Shown: positions 8,971 to 18,814 of the stretch, in pieces
How positions within the stretch are numbered: position 1 is the first letter of the stretch
How the letters are laid out: each line of letters starts with the position of its first letter
Assembly (NCBI GenBank): GCA_025331445.1
Contig: JAIWNE010000246.1
Coordinates: 1-20,191, forward strand
Direction of reading: 5' to 3'
Length of the DNA: 20,191 nucleotides
DNA from: Blakeslea trispora
Lineage: Eukaryota > Mucoromycota > Mucoromycetes > Mucorales > Choanephoraceae
The notes under the pieces: model-generated
Told to the model about the DNA's origin: nothing
The model's database searches: none
The model's input: only the letters and a program-made list of their open reading frames with translations
Made by a program: the position numbers and the translations under genes

Positions 8971-10105
8971 GTTGACTACGTCAAGCTTTTCCAGTGATCA
9001 TATTGGCTCAAAAGCTCTACTTTAGTCACGTGACCTGCGTTAAACATCCTAAGAAAATAACAAGAAGATAAAAATTGACAACTCTATATCTCTCCAGTAT
9101 GTTTACCTTTGATTCGAACAAGTGAAGAAAGAAGTAATGAACAAAGGAAGATAGCCGACTGTAAAAACTATCAATAAACACAAAGGAAGATATAACAATA
9201 ACAAGACTTAGGCACTTGTAAGCTTCAAAGACAGAATTTGAAGGTAGTTATAAGAAAGAGAAAGAAAAACTCAATTAGGTTTATTATGAGGCACGAAGCA
9301 CTCTATTTAAAATGATAGACTAATAACTTAGTCAACAAAAATAATTTCTACAATCACCAATAAAACAAATCACAATAGTGATTTCAACAACATGTTCTAA
9401 TATCTAGCGGAACCTTTCTTGAGAGTACTTCCAAAAATAGAGACAACGTGAACAATAGCCAAGATAAACTGTCAAATTGTAATATTAACAATCTTCAGTG
9501 ACACCGACATTGATCGCTAATTCAATGATAAATTAAACGTAGCACCATTTAAGCACAACAGAGAGATATCAGAACAATAAGATCGGAATAACCAAAAACG
9601 AAAAAGAGAGATCCCCAACAACGATTTCTAATGGACTTGCTAGTCATACCAGAGTAACACCAGAGACAGAAGTAGCGCCATCAGTAACCATAGAGAGGAT
9701 AGAGAAAATAAAATAATAAAAGAAATAAACGGTATTCAAAATAAAAATAAAATAAAGGAAATCAATACAATAAGAAAATAAAATAAACAAAGAATCAAAA
9801 CAAGAATAGAATGAACAAGAAAGAGGAACAGAGAGTAACGATTACTATAAAATAGTATATGCTTCAACAACCTAGTCATGACAACCAGAACAATAAAACG
9901 AGGACTTGACTTGCAATCAATAATTAACCGGATAGTGTTTTTATTGGCTACAACTGTTGCCAGCTATTACTCCTCTCATAACGGAGTAATACAAACCAGA
10001 CTTGTACCTCAAAGCACCTATCCACAACACACAAGGACCAAAGCAACTTCATCATAATCACCAGTCAGCACAACCTTAGAGAACAGCCACTTCACCTAAT
10101 TGGTC
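8971..10105. other. A-rich, ORF-poor intergenic DNA
   Basis: About 1.1 kb with strong A-over-T bias on the plus strand (AACAA, AAGAAAG and AATAAAATAA tracts, especially 9100-9900) and no open frame of note in any frame. A CACGTGAC box lies near 9035. This may be a very decayed retroelement, since many have an A-rich sense strand. No gene or clear repeat is supportable. Confidence 0.45.
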
Positions 10106-10305
10106 GTCCATTGCATTAAATTTTTGCAATGGACAAGCTGTATTTGTAAACGCCAAGTTGTCCATTGCAGTGAAATGGTCGCACAGTCCTATTGCTGCAA
10201 TGGACGAGTGCAATGGACGAGCAATCCAAATGCGTTTATTGGACGAGCATAATGGACACCTTGTTCATTTGCATTAATTTTGTAACAAACATCTTGTCCA
10301 TTGCA
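10106..10305. repeat. Array of TTGTCCATTGCA motifs, both orientations
   Basis: The 12-mer TTGTCCATTGCA or its complement is exact at 10125-10136 (-), 10158-10169 (+) and 10294-10305 (+). Ten-base cores occur at 10106-10115 (+), 10196-10205 (-) and 10209-10218 (-). Degenerate copies lie near 10238 and 10251. The 10125/10158 pair forms a perfect inverted repeat. The motif recurs at 18681-18715, on the far side of element 2. The layout resembles En/Spm subterminal repeats bound by the element's own protein. Confidence 0.75.
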
Positions 10306-11554
10306 TTGGTTGTAGCTTTGCGATTGGTTCATTTTTTGAAATCATTTTGTTCAATTGGTCATTTATGATCTTTTTATATCAATTCCCTTTGTTTGATTGG
10401 ATTAAAATTTGACATTTTATTTAGATGTACGTTTATCATTGGATGAAATAGACTTCTTTACACAAATATACTTCTTTACGATTGGACTATATTAGACAGA
10501 TATACAGGATTAGAGACTTAAAAAGTGGCTTTTTTTATTGAAAAAACTTTTTTCTACTGAAAATAATAGCTATATTATGGGGGGAAATGCTAGGGGAATC
10601 AGGTCAAATAATTAGGGAAAATGGCAGGCATCGATTACAGGGATAGGCAGAATATTTGGCAGAAAAAGCCCTCAAAAGCCTAGCGGAAATGGCAGGAAAA
10701 GATGGCTGGGGAGGCTAGAACACTGGCAAAAGCAAGCTGTAATTTTGCCACCAGTACAGGTAGAAACCATATAAACAACTGACGAGAGACAACGATAACG
10801 GGGTAGAATCCAAGGGCTATAAACAGACAGAAACAATGGCGGAACAGAGTAAACAAGGAGCCCACATACGAGTGCTAAAGTAATAAAGCGATTAATGAAA
10901 CTGAAAGAAAAACGAAAGTGATGAGTAACTTACATTAAATCAGTAAAGAATACTATAAGAATAAGAGCATACAGCCAAATCAAAGCGAAGTCTTCTTTAA
11001 AATGGATCTTTAAACAGATTATGAGTTTTTAAATTCTTTAAGTGTTTATTTAACAACTTACAGTTCAAAAGAAGAGACTGATGCCTGAGACTTATAAGAA
11101 AGGCCAGGTAGAGTATCTAAGAGATAATCGTCAGGACAGTTGTTTGACATCATATTATATGTTGTTTACCTGTAAACCATTTCAACCAAGAAAAAAAGAG
11201 AGGCAGAGGCAGAGGCAGAGGCAGAGAGACTCAGGTCAAGGGGCTTTTATAACACAAAAAGATTAGTCTATAAGATAACAACATGTACGCTAATCATTAC
11301 CTCAAGCATTTAGATACAATACAGATGACTCCATTGAAACCATTTGTTAACTAAAGAACTTTTGTTAGCCTTTACTCAATCAAATAAATAGAAACTTACT
11401 TTTTGTTTAAAAAAAAAGAAAAATAAAAGAAAAGGCAACAACAACAAAAAAGATGCTAAAATATATGAAAAAATATCGTCAATTTTAAATTAGGAACGAA
11501 CTTCCATTTTGGGAGACATACAAATCCACAAATTGATCAAAATAGGTTGCAAGC
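10306..11554. other. AT-rich flank left of element 2
   Basis: No gene is seen. Several ATTGG-containing stretches occur at 10320-10490. Repeated GGCAG words (including GGCAGAATATTTGGCAGAA near 10646) occur at 10580-10745. A (AGGCAG)n microsatellite lies near 11201. Short open frames here (10865-10680 minus, 11081-11266 plus) lack domains and supporting context. Confidence 0.45.
11201..11226 (+). repeat. Hexamer microsatellite (AGGCAG)n
   Basis: Four perfect tandem copies of AGGCAG plus two bases, in otherwise AT-rich noncoding DNA. Confidence 0.9.
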
Positions 11555-11562
11555 TATAAAAA
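11555..11562 (+). promoter_or_regulatory. TATA box of element 2 accessory gene
   Basis: TATAAAAA starts 56 nt upstream of the ATG at 11611. Confidence 0.6.
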
Positions 11563-11610
11563 TAAGCTTTTTTCAAGGTACAGCGTTTTTTATTATTATC
11601 TTTAGACAAA

Positions 11611-12713
11611 ATGAACCGCCAAATCCCTCAAGTAGCTGCCTCTACCCCTCGCACTCCTGCCCGTGCTCTTACCCGTCCTGCTGCTCAGCCTGTTCCTGTC
11701 GCTCAGCCTGATGGGCGCATTGATGATCTCTTGGAGCGTATTAGATTTCTCGAGTCTGCTTTTGGTCGATCTGGCGCTAGTAGTGCTAATGGCAATGCTA
11801 CTGGAAGACCTCTCAGTGGTAGAAACCCTGTGTTGCTTGTAAGTTAAACATAATTGCAAAAAGATAATTTTAATACTTACACTCGCACATCGTTTAATAG
11901 AAAGCTGTCAAAAATGCGCTTAAAACCGCCAAGCGTATTGGTGTTGAATTTGCTCTGGATCATTCTTTGAAGAAGTCTGGAAGAAACCAGCCAGTATTCA
12001 GGGCGATTCTTGAAAATGCCATTACCGAGATGAAGGCTGTTGCTGGTTACTCCGAGCACGAAGAACTCTCCAAGGAGGTTATAAAGTGCTTAGAGAAAAA
12101 GATAAGAAACCAGTTCAATGTTTCTAAAGCGAACGAAAAAAGAGGTATCTCTAGCCCTGCGTCTCGGGAATTCGTATCGCTCAAGGAACGCAAGCGTAAG
12201 CGAGTTGATAGAGTAAGCAAAAACAGAACATACTACTTTTAATGATGACTTACCTTTCTCTTAAAAGAAACTTATGGCTCGCCGAGCTTGCTTTGCGAGA
12301 GATTCGGTTTCTCTGTCTCGTGACATTGGCAGTGTTGAGGAATGCAATGCTGTTCTTGAGAGGGCCTATATGTCTGACGAAGAAGATGAAGCAGATGGAG
12401 AGTTTGGCGAACTCTTTCGTGTGTTGGTTCCTTCCTGGCGTTCTGACAAGGTAAGTTGTTATTTGTTTGTTCTGTTCAAGCGTAATAACGACAGTGTTTC
12501 TAGTTGAACAGCTTTTTCTCTCGCTTGGACGATGCGGACAGAAGAAGCAAGAAAAAGCATGTGCGTGCTACCCGTCGCCGTAGAAACGTTGAAGCTGCTC
12601 TGTCTGAAGAACTTCGTCGCCCTCTTCCTCGTTGGGCTTTGATGAGTAGATTTCGTCTTTTTTTGTTTTTGCTTCTCTCTTTTTTTTTAGCTATGAATAA
12701 ATATTGTTGTTAA
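11611..12713 (+). CDS. Element-encoded accessory protein, element 2 (same unrecognised family), intact
   Basis: Homologue of the minus-strand gene at 7026-5882; I do not recognise the family. Exons are 11611-11838, 11901-12212, 12268-12450 and 12504 onward. The three phase-0 GT-AG introns are 62, 55 and 53 nt. Exon codon counts (76, 104, 61) track those of the relative (92, 103, 71). The start has N-R-Q-I-P-Q-V-A-A-S. A Pro/Ala-rich stretch follows, then a short coiled coil (R-I-D-D-L-L-E-R-I-R, about 42-58). A basic patch K-E-R-K-R-K-R closes exon 2. Exon 3 has E-E-C-N-A-V-L, M-S-D-E-E-D-E and W-R-S; exon 4 has L-D-D, R-R-R-R and P-R-W-A-L-M. The hydrophobic tail after that is probably an unspliced 45-nt intron (12646-12690, GTAGA...TTTTAG); splicing it gives a short ending and keeps the frame. 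AATAAA overlaps the last codons. Confidence 0.8.
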
Positions 12714-13167
12714 AATAAACCTGAAGTTGACATGTGTACTTGATACTTAGCTTGTTTGCATGAGGTTACTACTGCTGTTACAGTGTTGAGTACTGAGGTT
12801 GGAGATTTATACTTATAAGACATATCAAAAAAACGTAACGAAAAAGGGTATCGCTGATAAAAAAAGAAAAAGAAAAAAAAGGAATGAATTGCAATTTGTT
12901 TAAATATAGACATAGAGAAAAATAATAAAAATAAAAAATCATAGGAGGGCCATAAAGGTAGGTAAAATCATAAAAGTAGAAAAAACATAAAAGCAGAAGA
13001 AAGCATAGGAGAATCATAAAGTGAAAAAAAGTGGAGAAAAGCATAGGAGAGTCATAAAAGTGGGAAAGAGCATAGGAGAATCATAAAGGTAAAAAAGAAG
13101 AACAAAATATAAACGAGTGAGAAAAGGAGAGAAAACGAGTGAATGAAAGAATGAGAGAAAGAATAGA
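12714..13167. other. Gap between convergent genes of element 2
   Basis: 454 bp of A/G-rich sequence between the two stop codons, compared with 36 bp in element 1. It holds the loose tandem repeat at 12940-13087. Open frames on the minus strand here are Phe/Leu/Tyr-rich translations of poly-A/G tracts. Confidence 0.6.
12940..13087 (+). repeat. Degenerate tandem repeat, CATAGGAGAATCATAAAG units
   Basis: Units resembling GCATAGGAGAATCATAAA occur at 12940-12957 (variant), 13003-13020, 13041-13058 (one change) and 13070-13087, linked by A/G-rich spacers. It probably arose by local expansion in the element's intergenic gap. Confidence 0.7.
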
Positions 13168-16100
13168 CTAAGCGATAAGCTTTGGTACTATCTGGACAAC
13201 TACATGAGTATTACTTAATTGGTCAAGGACAGTTGCCACTTGACTGTGTAAATGCAAGACAGGAATTATTGAAGCAACTGAGTCTGACTCGAAGCCTTTT
13301 TGAAGGGCTTCCATGCCAAACTTGGTTGTGTCTTGGTTGTTGTAGTAATAAAACTGCAAGTCAGACTTACAGAACCATCTTACGAATGCAAGGTAATGAG
13401 TTGTTGGCAATTGATCGCCGTTTTCTTCTTCTACCATTATTGTGTGTCCAAAAAGACACAAGATTTGTCAATATTTGAGCTCAAGACCGTTGGTTCCAGG
13501 ATAGTAGGCCATTGCATATGAATCCCGCTTGCTTGTGGTTGATGCCTCAACCGAGCTGAACTTGTTGCCAAGAATATTGATGCGCTTGAATTTGTGAGCC
13601 TTCCATTCAACTGAAAATAAATTGGGGTTCAAGACAGCAGCATACTCATCCAAGTACATTGAACCGTACACCTGAGTGTTATACTCGACAAGATGTGGGA
13701 ACATCTCCTTCTTGAGCATTGTTGAGACGGGCTTAAGAGAAAGAACGGTGCTGGGTGGGAGTTGCTCAGAGCCATATGCAGGCTCGTTACCTATCCACAA
13801 ATTGTGGAAGCGAGACAAGCAGAAGGACTTGGTAGCATCATCAAATTCTTGACGTAGCAATTCCAAGCAGACTGGCTTTTGAACACAAATAGTTCTTGAA
13901 CTTGATCCTTGTCTTTGCCTGGTATGCATTGAGTCAAAGTTTGGATTAAATCTTCAGCATAAACATGTAATAAGAACTTGTTGATGTAAGTTCTTTCAAC
14001 ACCGTCTTTTCTGTTGGTTCTAATGCCTTTTAAATCTTGATTGTATCTTTCAAAGTTGAACAACCAATGAGATGGCGAGGCCGAGTAATCCAGAATTGTT
14101 TCTCTGAGATGTAATGCATTATGAAAGTTGATGGTGATTAATAATTTCTCTTTATAGATACTTTCAAAATCAACCAAAAACATTTTCAACATGCTCTGAG
14201 CATCATCAAGTTGTGAGAGAGACAAACAGGGCGAAAGAAGAACACGAGAAGCTTTAACTAGTAGCATCCAATGCTCGTAGGCTTTTTTGCCAATGTATTT
14301 GTGAAGAAAGTATGGTGACAACACCAACAACCAAGTCGACCACTCGTCCGCCTTCAAGTTTGAGAACCCACTCCCAATTGCAATCTTGCGTGCAATGAAA
14401 GACACAGAATGACCAGTGGGCAAAACGAACTTGCTTTCAAGGACTGCTTGAATTTCTTTCAGGTTCCCCATTGTGAGCATAGGTAAGCTGGTGTCCATGT
14501 TACTGGTCCAAATGAATGCCATTTTTTTAGTAATCCCCAAAAGGAGATTATGCATAATGTCAATCCCAACATGGCGGATGGGATCGAAGTACGGCAACTC
14601 CAGAAGAACGCTCCAACGGGTACCGTTTTCTTTCTCTAGATCCTTACGCTCACTATCGGTCTTTGTCTTGAGCCATCTTGAAGCTTGAGTGCGGTGCTCA
14701 TCACTTGTTCTTCTTGTCCATCTCTCGACTTCGAAATCGGTGAAATCCCGAGCCTTGTCACCTTTTTTTATGCCTTTGAACTGTTTCTTGCACTTCATGC
14801 ATGCGTTGATAGAATTGAACGAAGTGAATCCGGCTACCTTTCGCTGAGCTGGCAGATCCATCATGCACAGAGAAAGTGCGGCCTTGACAATTTGCTTGCC
14901 ATGCTTTCTTGTCTGTACTTCGACACCGTTCGTCAATTCAAGAAGTTTTTTGACTAAGGGACGGAGATAATGATTCATCTCGAATGTCTTTGGTTCTTTT
15001 GGACCATTGATCAGACATACCAAGATGGTGTTGGTTCTGAGACTTCTCATCTCACGAGGTAAGTTTTGGATGGTGAGACAGATGGCATCAATACTGTAGC
15101 TGTCCTTGTAAGCTTGAAACCAGTCACAGTTCAAGGTGAGCAAGAGGTTGTAGTCGCTTTGGAAAACGAAAGGCTCATTGTCGGTAGGATCAACCTTGAA
15201 CTCGTTCCAAACCCGACCGTCGAAGATGTCTGAGAGCATGCCAGGCAAAACTTGACGGCTTTTCCATTGGCGTATATCATCGACAAAGGTAACACGCATG
15301 AAAAAAAGACTTCAAAGTCTCTGTCAGTGAATTGTAAAAGAATGAGCGGACAGGAGCTATAGTGCCATATTGATTGGGGGCCAAAAGGCTTTGCTGACAA
15401 GGCAAAGAACCAAGAAAAAGACCATCGTAAAGACATCTAGGCTGTTGAAGAAGAGCTTGTCTTTCAGCTTCGTTGTCATATGAATGGATTGCATGACAGT
15501 TGACACAACTGGCATACTCCTTGACGCCAAATCCGAAAGAACCAGCGGAATGACACCAACTATCGAAGGTGGTGATCGATTTGGGAAACCGAAAGCTTTC
15601 TTCGGTCAAACAGAGGACCATGTTACAGAAAAGCATAATAGCTTCACTTGATGCATCAGTCAACTGGTTCTTGCGCAACAAGACAAGCATGACAAACAAC
15701 AAAGAAGCAATTGGAGTTGAAGGCAAGTTGTCGTTGTGAGGAAGATCAAATACAGGATCTATGATAAAAACGTAGAAAGTGAGTTAACTGACAAAAAAAA
15801 TAGTATACAAATAAAGCCATACCTTCATGACTAGCATCTTCAGCTTCAGTAAAATCAAAATCAGCTTGATCATAAGAGAAATCTAATTCAAATAATAAAA
15901 CGTTAAGTATATATGATTTACTGAAGTGCATTAAATGTTACCTTCATCAACGAGAGTTTCATTAGCGACAGTATCAACATTAGAGTCAGCAATGATTTCA
16001 GAAGCAGAGGGACCTACATATTTGAGAGTTAATAATTGTCATCACTTGGAATTTTATTAAGAGAAATTATCTTCTCTAGCTCTCTTAATAAGCTCACGAG

Positions 16101-16209
16101 TTTGATGGTACTCGTAAGCACGCTTTTTCATGCCACTACCTTGAGTGACATAGGTGATACATTGCAAGCAATTGCACAATGAGTTTTGAGCAGCAGAAGA
16201 AGCAGACAT
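13168..16209 (-). pseudogene. CACTA-like transposase (Transposase_21 / DUF4218 type), element 2, lightly damaged
   Basis: DDE transposase homologue, the better-preserved copy. Exons are 16209-16071, 16013-15942, 15882-15823 and 15758 onward, all joins phase 1. Features: N-terminal C-N-C-L-Q-C; acidic E-T-L-V-D-E; C-V-N-C-H; L-N-C-D-W-F (Asp codon at 15125); zinc knuckle C-M-K-C (about 14801-14790); I-D-I-M-H (Asp codon at 14561); F-N-F-E-R-Y (Glu codon at 14051) followed by L-K-G as in DUF4218. The D-D-E set is thus complete. Breaks: an A run at 15301-15307 carries one base too many for the frame; a T run at 13877-13880 is one base short; an in-frame TGA sits at 13470-13468, after which about 100 codons (with L-A-F-V-R-W-F) still match the relative. 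The first intron begins AT instead of GT. It may be a young pseudogene, or partly a sequencing artefact. Confidence 0.8.
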
Positions 16210-16230
16210 AGTAGATAGAAAGTATGAGTT

Positions 16231-16268
16231 GAGGGTAGAAGAGAGAGAGAGAGAGAAAATAGTATAAA
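16231..16268 (-). promoter_or_regulatory. Candidate promoter of element 2 transposase
   Basis: On the minus strand a weak TATA-like TTTATACT (about 16269-16262) is followed by a (CT)n tract (16257-16239) and then the ATG at 16209. A CT-rich leader is common at fungal start regions. This box is weaker than those of the other three genes. Confidence 0.35.
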
Positions 16269-16299
16269 GTTGAAATCATAACAAATCAAACTTTCTTTT

Positions 16300-18020
16300 G
16301 TTTTAACTTTGAGTAAAGTATCACAGAAATTAAAAGCGTGCAAAAAAAGATGAGATTAAATCAAAGCAGATCAATTGATTTATTTAAATATTTTAAAAGA
16401 AAACTTGTAAAACCTGTTAAAAAGAAAGTGTATTGATTGGTTTTATTAAGTTTCCACAACTTGGTTTTGACTTTAGCAAACAAAATGTTCTATTTTGCTT
16501 ATGATTTCTGAGAAATGAGCTCATTTCTTAAAAAAAAAAAAAGATTCAGCGTGTATTTTTTTAAGCTTTCAATTAAATGCCAGCAAAATGAGAGAAAAAA
16601 TTCCCACCTTTTTTCTTTAAAAAATAAATCCTTACTATCCACTATTTTACTTTCTCAATCATAGACAAACATAGTAGACTCATCGCAGTAGTACGATAAA
16701 TCAGATAGACCGAGATAAACGACGCGTTGCCATCTTGAATGTTATAAAAAAGAAGTAAGTGCAAATAAACTCACCAAAAGCGTCAGAAAGAATAACTTTT
16801 ATTTTTATTAGACTTACGAAGCATTCTAGCTCAACTTTGCCAGCAATGGAGTTCAACTTACAGTCATTGTCAGTATGCACGTAATAGCGCGTATCGCTTT
16901 ACTTACTAAAGAACTAGGAAAACAGTTGTGGACAATATGAGTAGTTTTTTTTTTCCTAAATGACAGCAGTTTTCAACTTGACGAAACCCGATCAACGCCT
17001 TTTCTAACAACAACTTTTACACAACATGTAAGTCATGTTTCGATCTTCAAAAATACTTGTGTCTATTTCAAATAGCGTGTATCGTGAAGTAAGGCTTGAC
17101 ACTTTTGTTCACAACTTGTTCATCTACAATAAAATATTGACAGTTTGCATGTCAACTTGATAATCAAATGCTTATTAGCTTTTATTTCAGTGTTTGATGA
17201 TTATGAATGTGGATTAAAGTGGATCTTTACTTAGAACGGTATATAAGATTGGAATAGGTTAAGAAATGAGCAGTGTAGTCTATTGTTGTTATTGCTTAGG
17301 CTGTTAAGATGAGAATGTAATGATCTTTCACTTTTTTCAAAGAAATACTTCTTTTGCTGTTAATTCATCTAATCTTCTTGCTTCATAATCGATTATCTTT
17401 AAGCCTTTACAGATATTGTTTTTAAATGCCTTTTCATTATTTCTTTTTTCACTTCATTTTTTTTAATTTATTTTTTTAAATCCTTTCTTTGCAATCTTCT
17501 TTGAAATTTTTTTAAAATTTTTTTTTTGAAATCCTTTTTTTTTACGATAGATTTTTTCTTGAGGTTCCTTTTTTCAGTGTAAAAGAAAAGTGCTTGAATT
17601 TTGGACATTTTTCTTAGAAATTTGATTTTTTATGAACATTTATTTGTGGCTCTTAGTTTCAAATGAATTTTATTTATCAAACAGGTAAATCACAAACGCT
17701 AATGTCGTGTTTGGCTTGTCTGAACATGAATTCCTTAAGAATTGAAGTCTATATTTGTATATAAAGATCTACATCATAATTGGATTAAGTAATCCTACCA
17801 ACATTATGTCAGTCTAGAATGATTTCATAAGCAAGTGCTATGAATCTGGACTAAAGAAGATGATAAGCAACAAGTCTTGCTAAAGAAAGTAAAATGTCAA
17901 TATGTCATTAAAGGTGACACAAACTAGTCTATGACATTGTTCTCTTGAATATCCAGATTTAGTAAAGAGTAAAGACTAAAGGAAGTCAAAGACGTAATAG
18001 CAATAGTAGATAGCAATTGG
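16300..18020. other. AT-rich flank right of element 2, no gene
   Basis: About 1.7 kb with no supportable gene in any frame. It has long T runs at 17440-17580 (several TTTTTT tracts with AAATCC/AAATTT words) and scattered AT-rich sequence. If element 2 extends to the motif cluster at 18.68 kb, this would be its internal noncoding end. Confidence 0.5.
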
Positions 18021-18083
18021 TATAAATACTCTCATTTATTTTGTTCATAATAAAGGCATACGTAAAATAGTCTCAAACTATTT
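18021..18083 (+). repeat. TATA / AATAAA / hairpin module, LTR-like
   Basis: TATAAATA (18021-18028) is followed by AATAAA (18049-18054) and a perfect 7-bp stem, AAATAGT/ACTATTT (18065-18071 with 18077-18083). It resembles the modules at 8852 and 18943 in box order but lacks the 27-bp duplication. It could be a solo LTR fragment; no border or target duplication is identifiable. Confidence 0.35.
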
Positions 18084-18675
18084 ACTATACTTGTCCGCTC
18101 TATATTTCTATTTACCTAAATATCACAGCTAAGATGAAAGATATGAAAGCGCGATGATGATAATACCAACCAGGATGTTGACAACAAGTTAGAGAATATC
18201 TACAAGACAAAATGAGTGAAAATGTCGATGTAAAATAAGAATAAAAAAATGGAGACATATAAAATTATTTGCCAAATTATTTCATAAAAAATGGTAGACG
18301 GTGTTGATCATCTCGGTATACAACGTTTTTACTAACATCAACCAAGTCAGTTAGACAATAAAGTAGATACCTCTGGTAAAGCACAGAAAAGCATCTAACA
18401 AAAAAAAAAGGTTTAAACTCCTCAGCTTAAAAAATAAAAAAAATGTAGGGAAAATCGGGCTGAAAAAAAATCACTACCAAAAATTTCAGAGAAGCGGAAT
18501 TTTTTAAGCACTAAAGACATGGTCTAGAATACAAATGGGTATAACTTGATGAAAATGCAACCAATTTCAATTCTGAAAGATGTTTTCAATACCTGAACCA
18601 ACCCTCAACATTTTCAGCTAAAAACATAGCAAGTTTTATAAGCAAAATCGAAAGCCGTAAATTTGAATATATTTG
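18084..18675. other. AT-rich intergenic DNA
   Basis: No gene or clear repeat is seen. It contains poly-A runs near 18402-18475 and scattered AT-rich sequence. Confidence 0.5.
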
Positions 18676-18715
18676 ACATCTTGTCCATTGCACTTGTCCA
18701 TTGTGCATTGGACAA
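18676..18715. repeat. TTGTCCATTGCA cluster, right of element 2
   Basis: TTGTCCATTGCA is exact at 18681-18692. A 10-base core lies at 18694-18703. An inverted copy with one change, TGCATTGGACAA, lies at 18704-18715. The 17-mer ACATCTTGTCCATTGCA (18676-18692) is identical to 10289-10305, on the other side of element 2. Confidence 0.75.
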
Positions 18716-18736
18716 CCATTAGATGTAGTGAGCATA

Positions 18737-18784
18737 TAGAGTGAGAAAAGCAACACAAACAATCTAGACATACGTCAAAATGTC
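18737..18784 (+). repeat. Short dispersed repeat shared with 8562-8610
   Basis: Same order of TAGAGTG, AGCAACACA and a perfect 20-bp block (18765-18784) as at 8562-8610. It lies immediately right of the TTGTCCATTGCA cluster. Confidence 0.7.
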
Positions 18785-18814
18785 AGCGTCAGATATATAA
18801 GTGAGCTTATATTG

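Larger units (their letters stand above)
11555..16268 (-). mobile_element. Element 2: second CACTA-like two-gene transposon (core), inverted
   Basis: Mirror image of element 1: accessory gene on plus (11611-12713) and transposase on minus (16209-13168), tail-to-tail. The genes share intron number and phase with element 1. The proteins are clearly homologous but strongly diverged, so this is a separate subfamily and not a recent duplicate. The limits given are the outer TATA-like boxes. If the TTGTCCATTGCA clusters at 10.1-10.3 and 18.7 kb are subterminal, the whole element would span about 8.6 kb. Confidence 0.75.

Noticed and set aside
12778..13044. Minus-strand open frames rich in Phe, Leu and Tyr
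   Set aside because: They are translations of the A/G-rich tandem repeat and have no promoter, domain or homologue in element 1.
13468..13470. In-frame TGA (also 5198-5200) as programmed readthrough or recoding
   Set aside because: The two TGAs are at different places in the two proteins, no recoding structure is evident, and other frame breaks are present, so ordinary decay or sequence error is simpler.
15301..15307. Seven-base A run as a programmed frameshift site
   Set aside because: The sister transposase reads through the matching position without a shift, and two other homopolymer breaks exist; an indel is more likely.
17807..18127. Complete solo LTR (TGTC...CACA)
   Set aside because: The internal boxes fit, but the proposed ends have no matching target duplication and the borders are arbitrary; only the inner module is listed.
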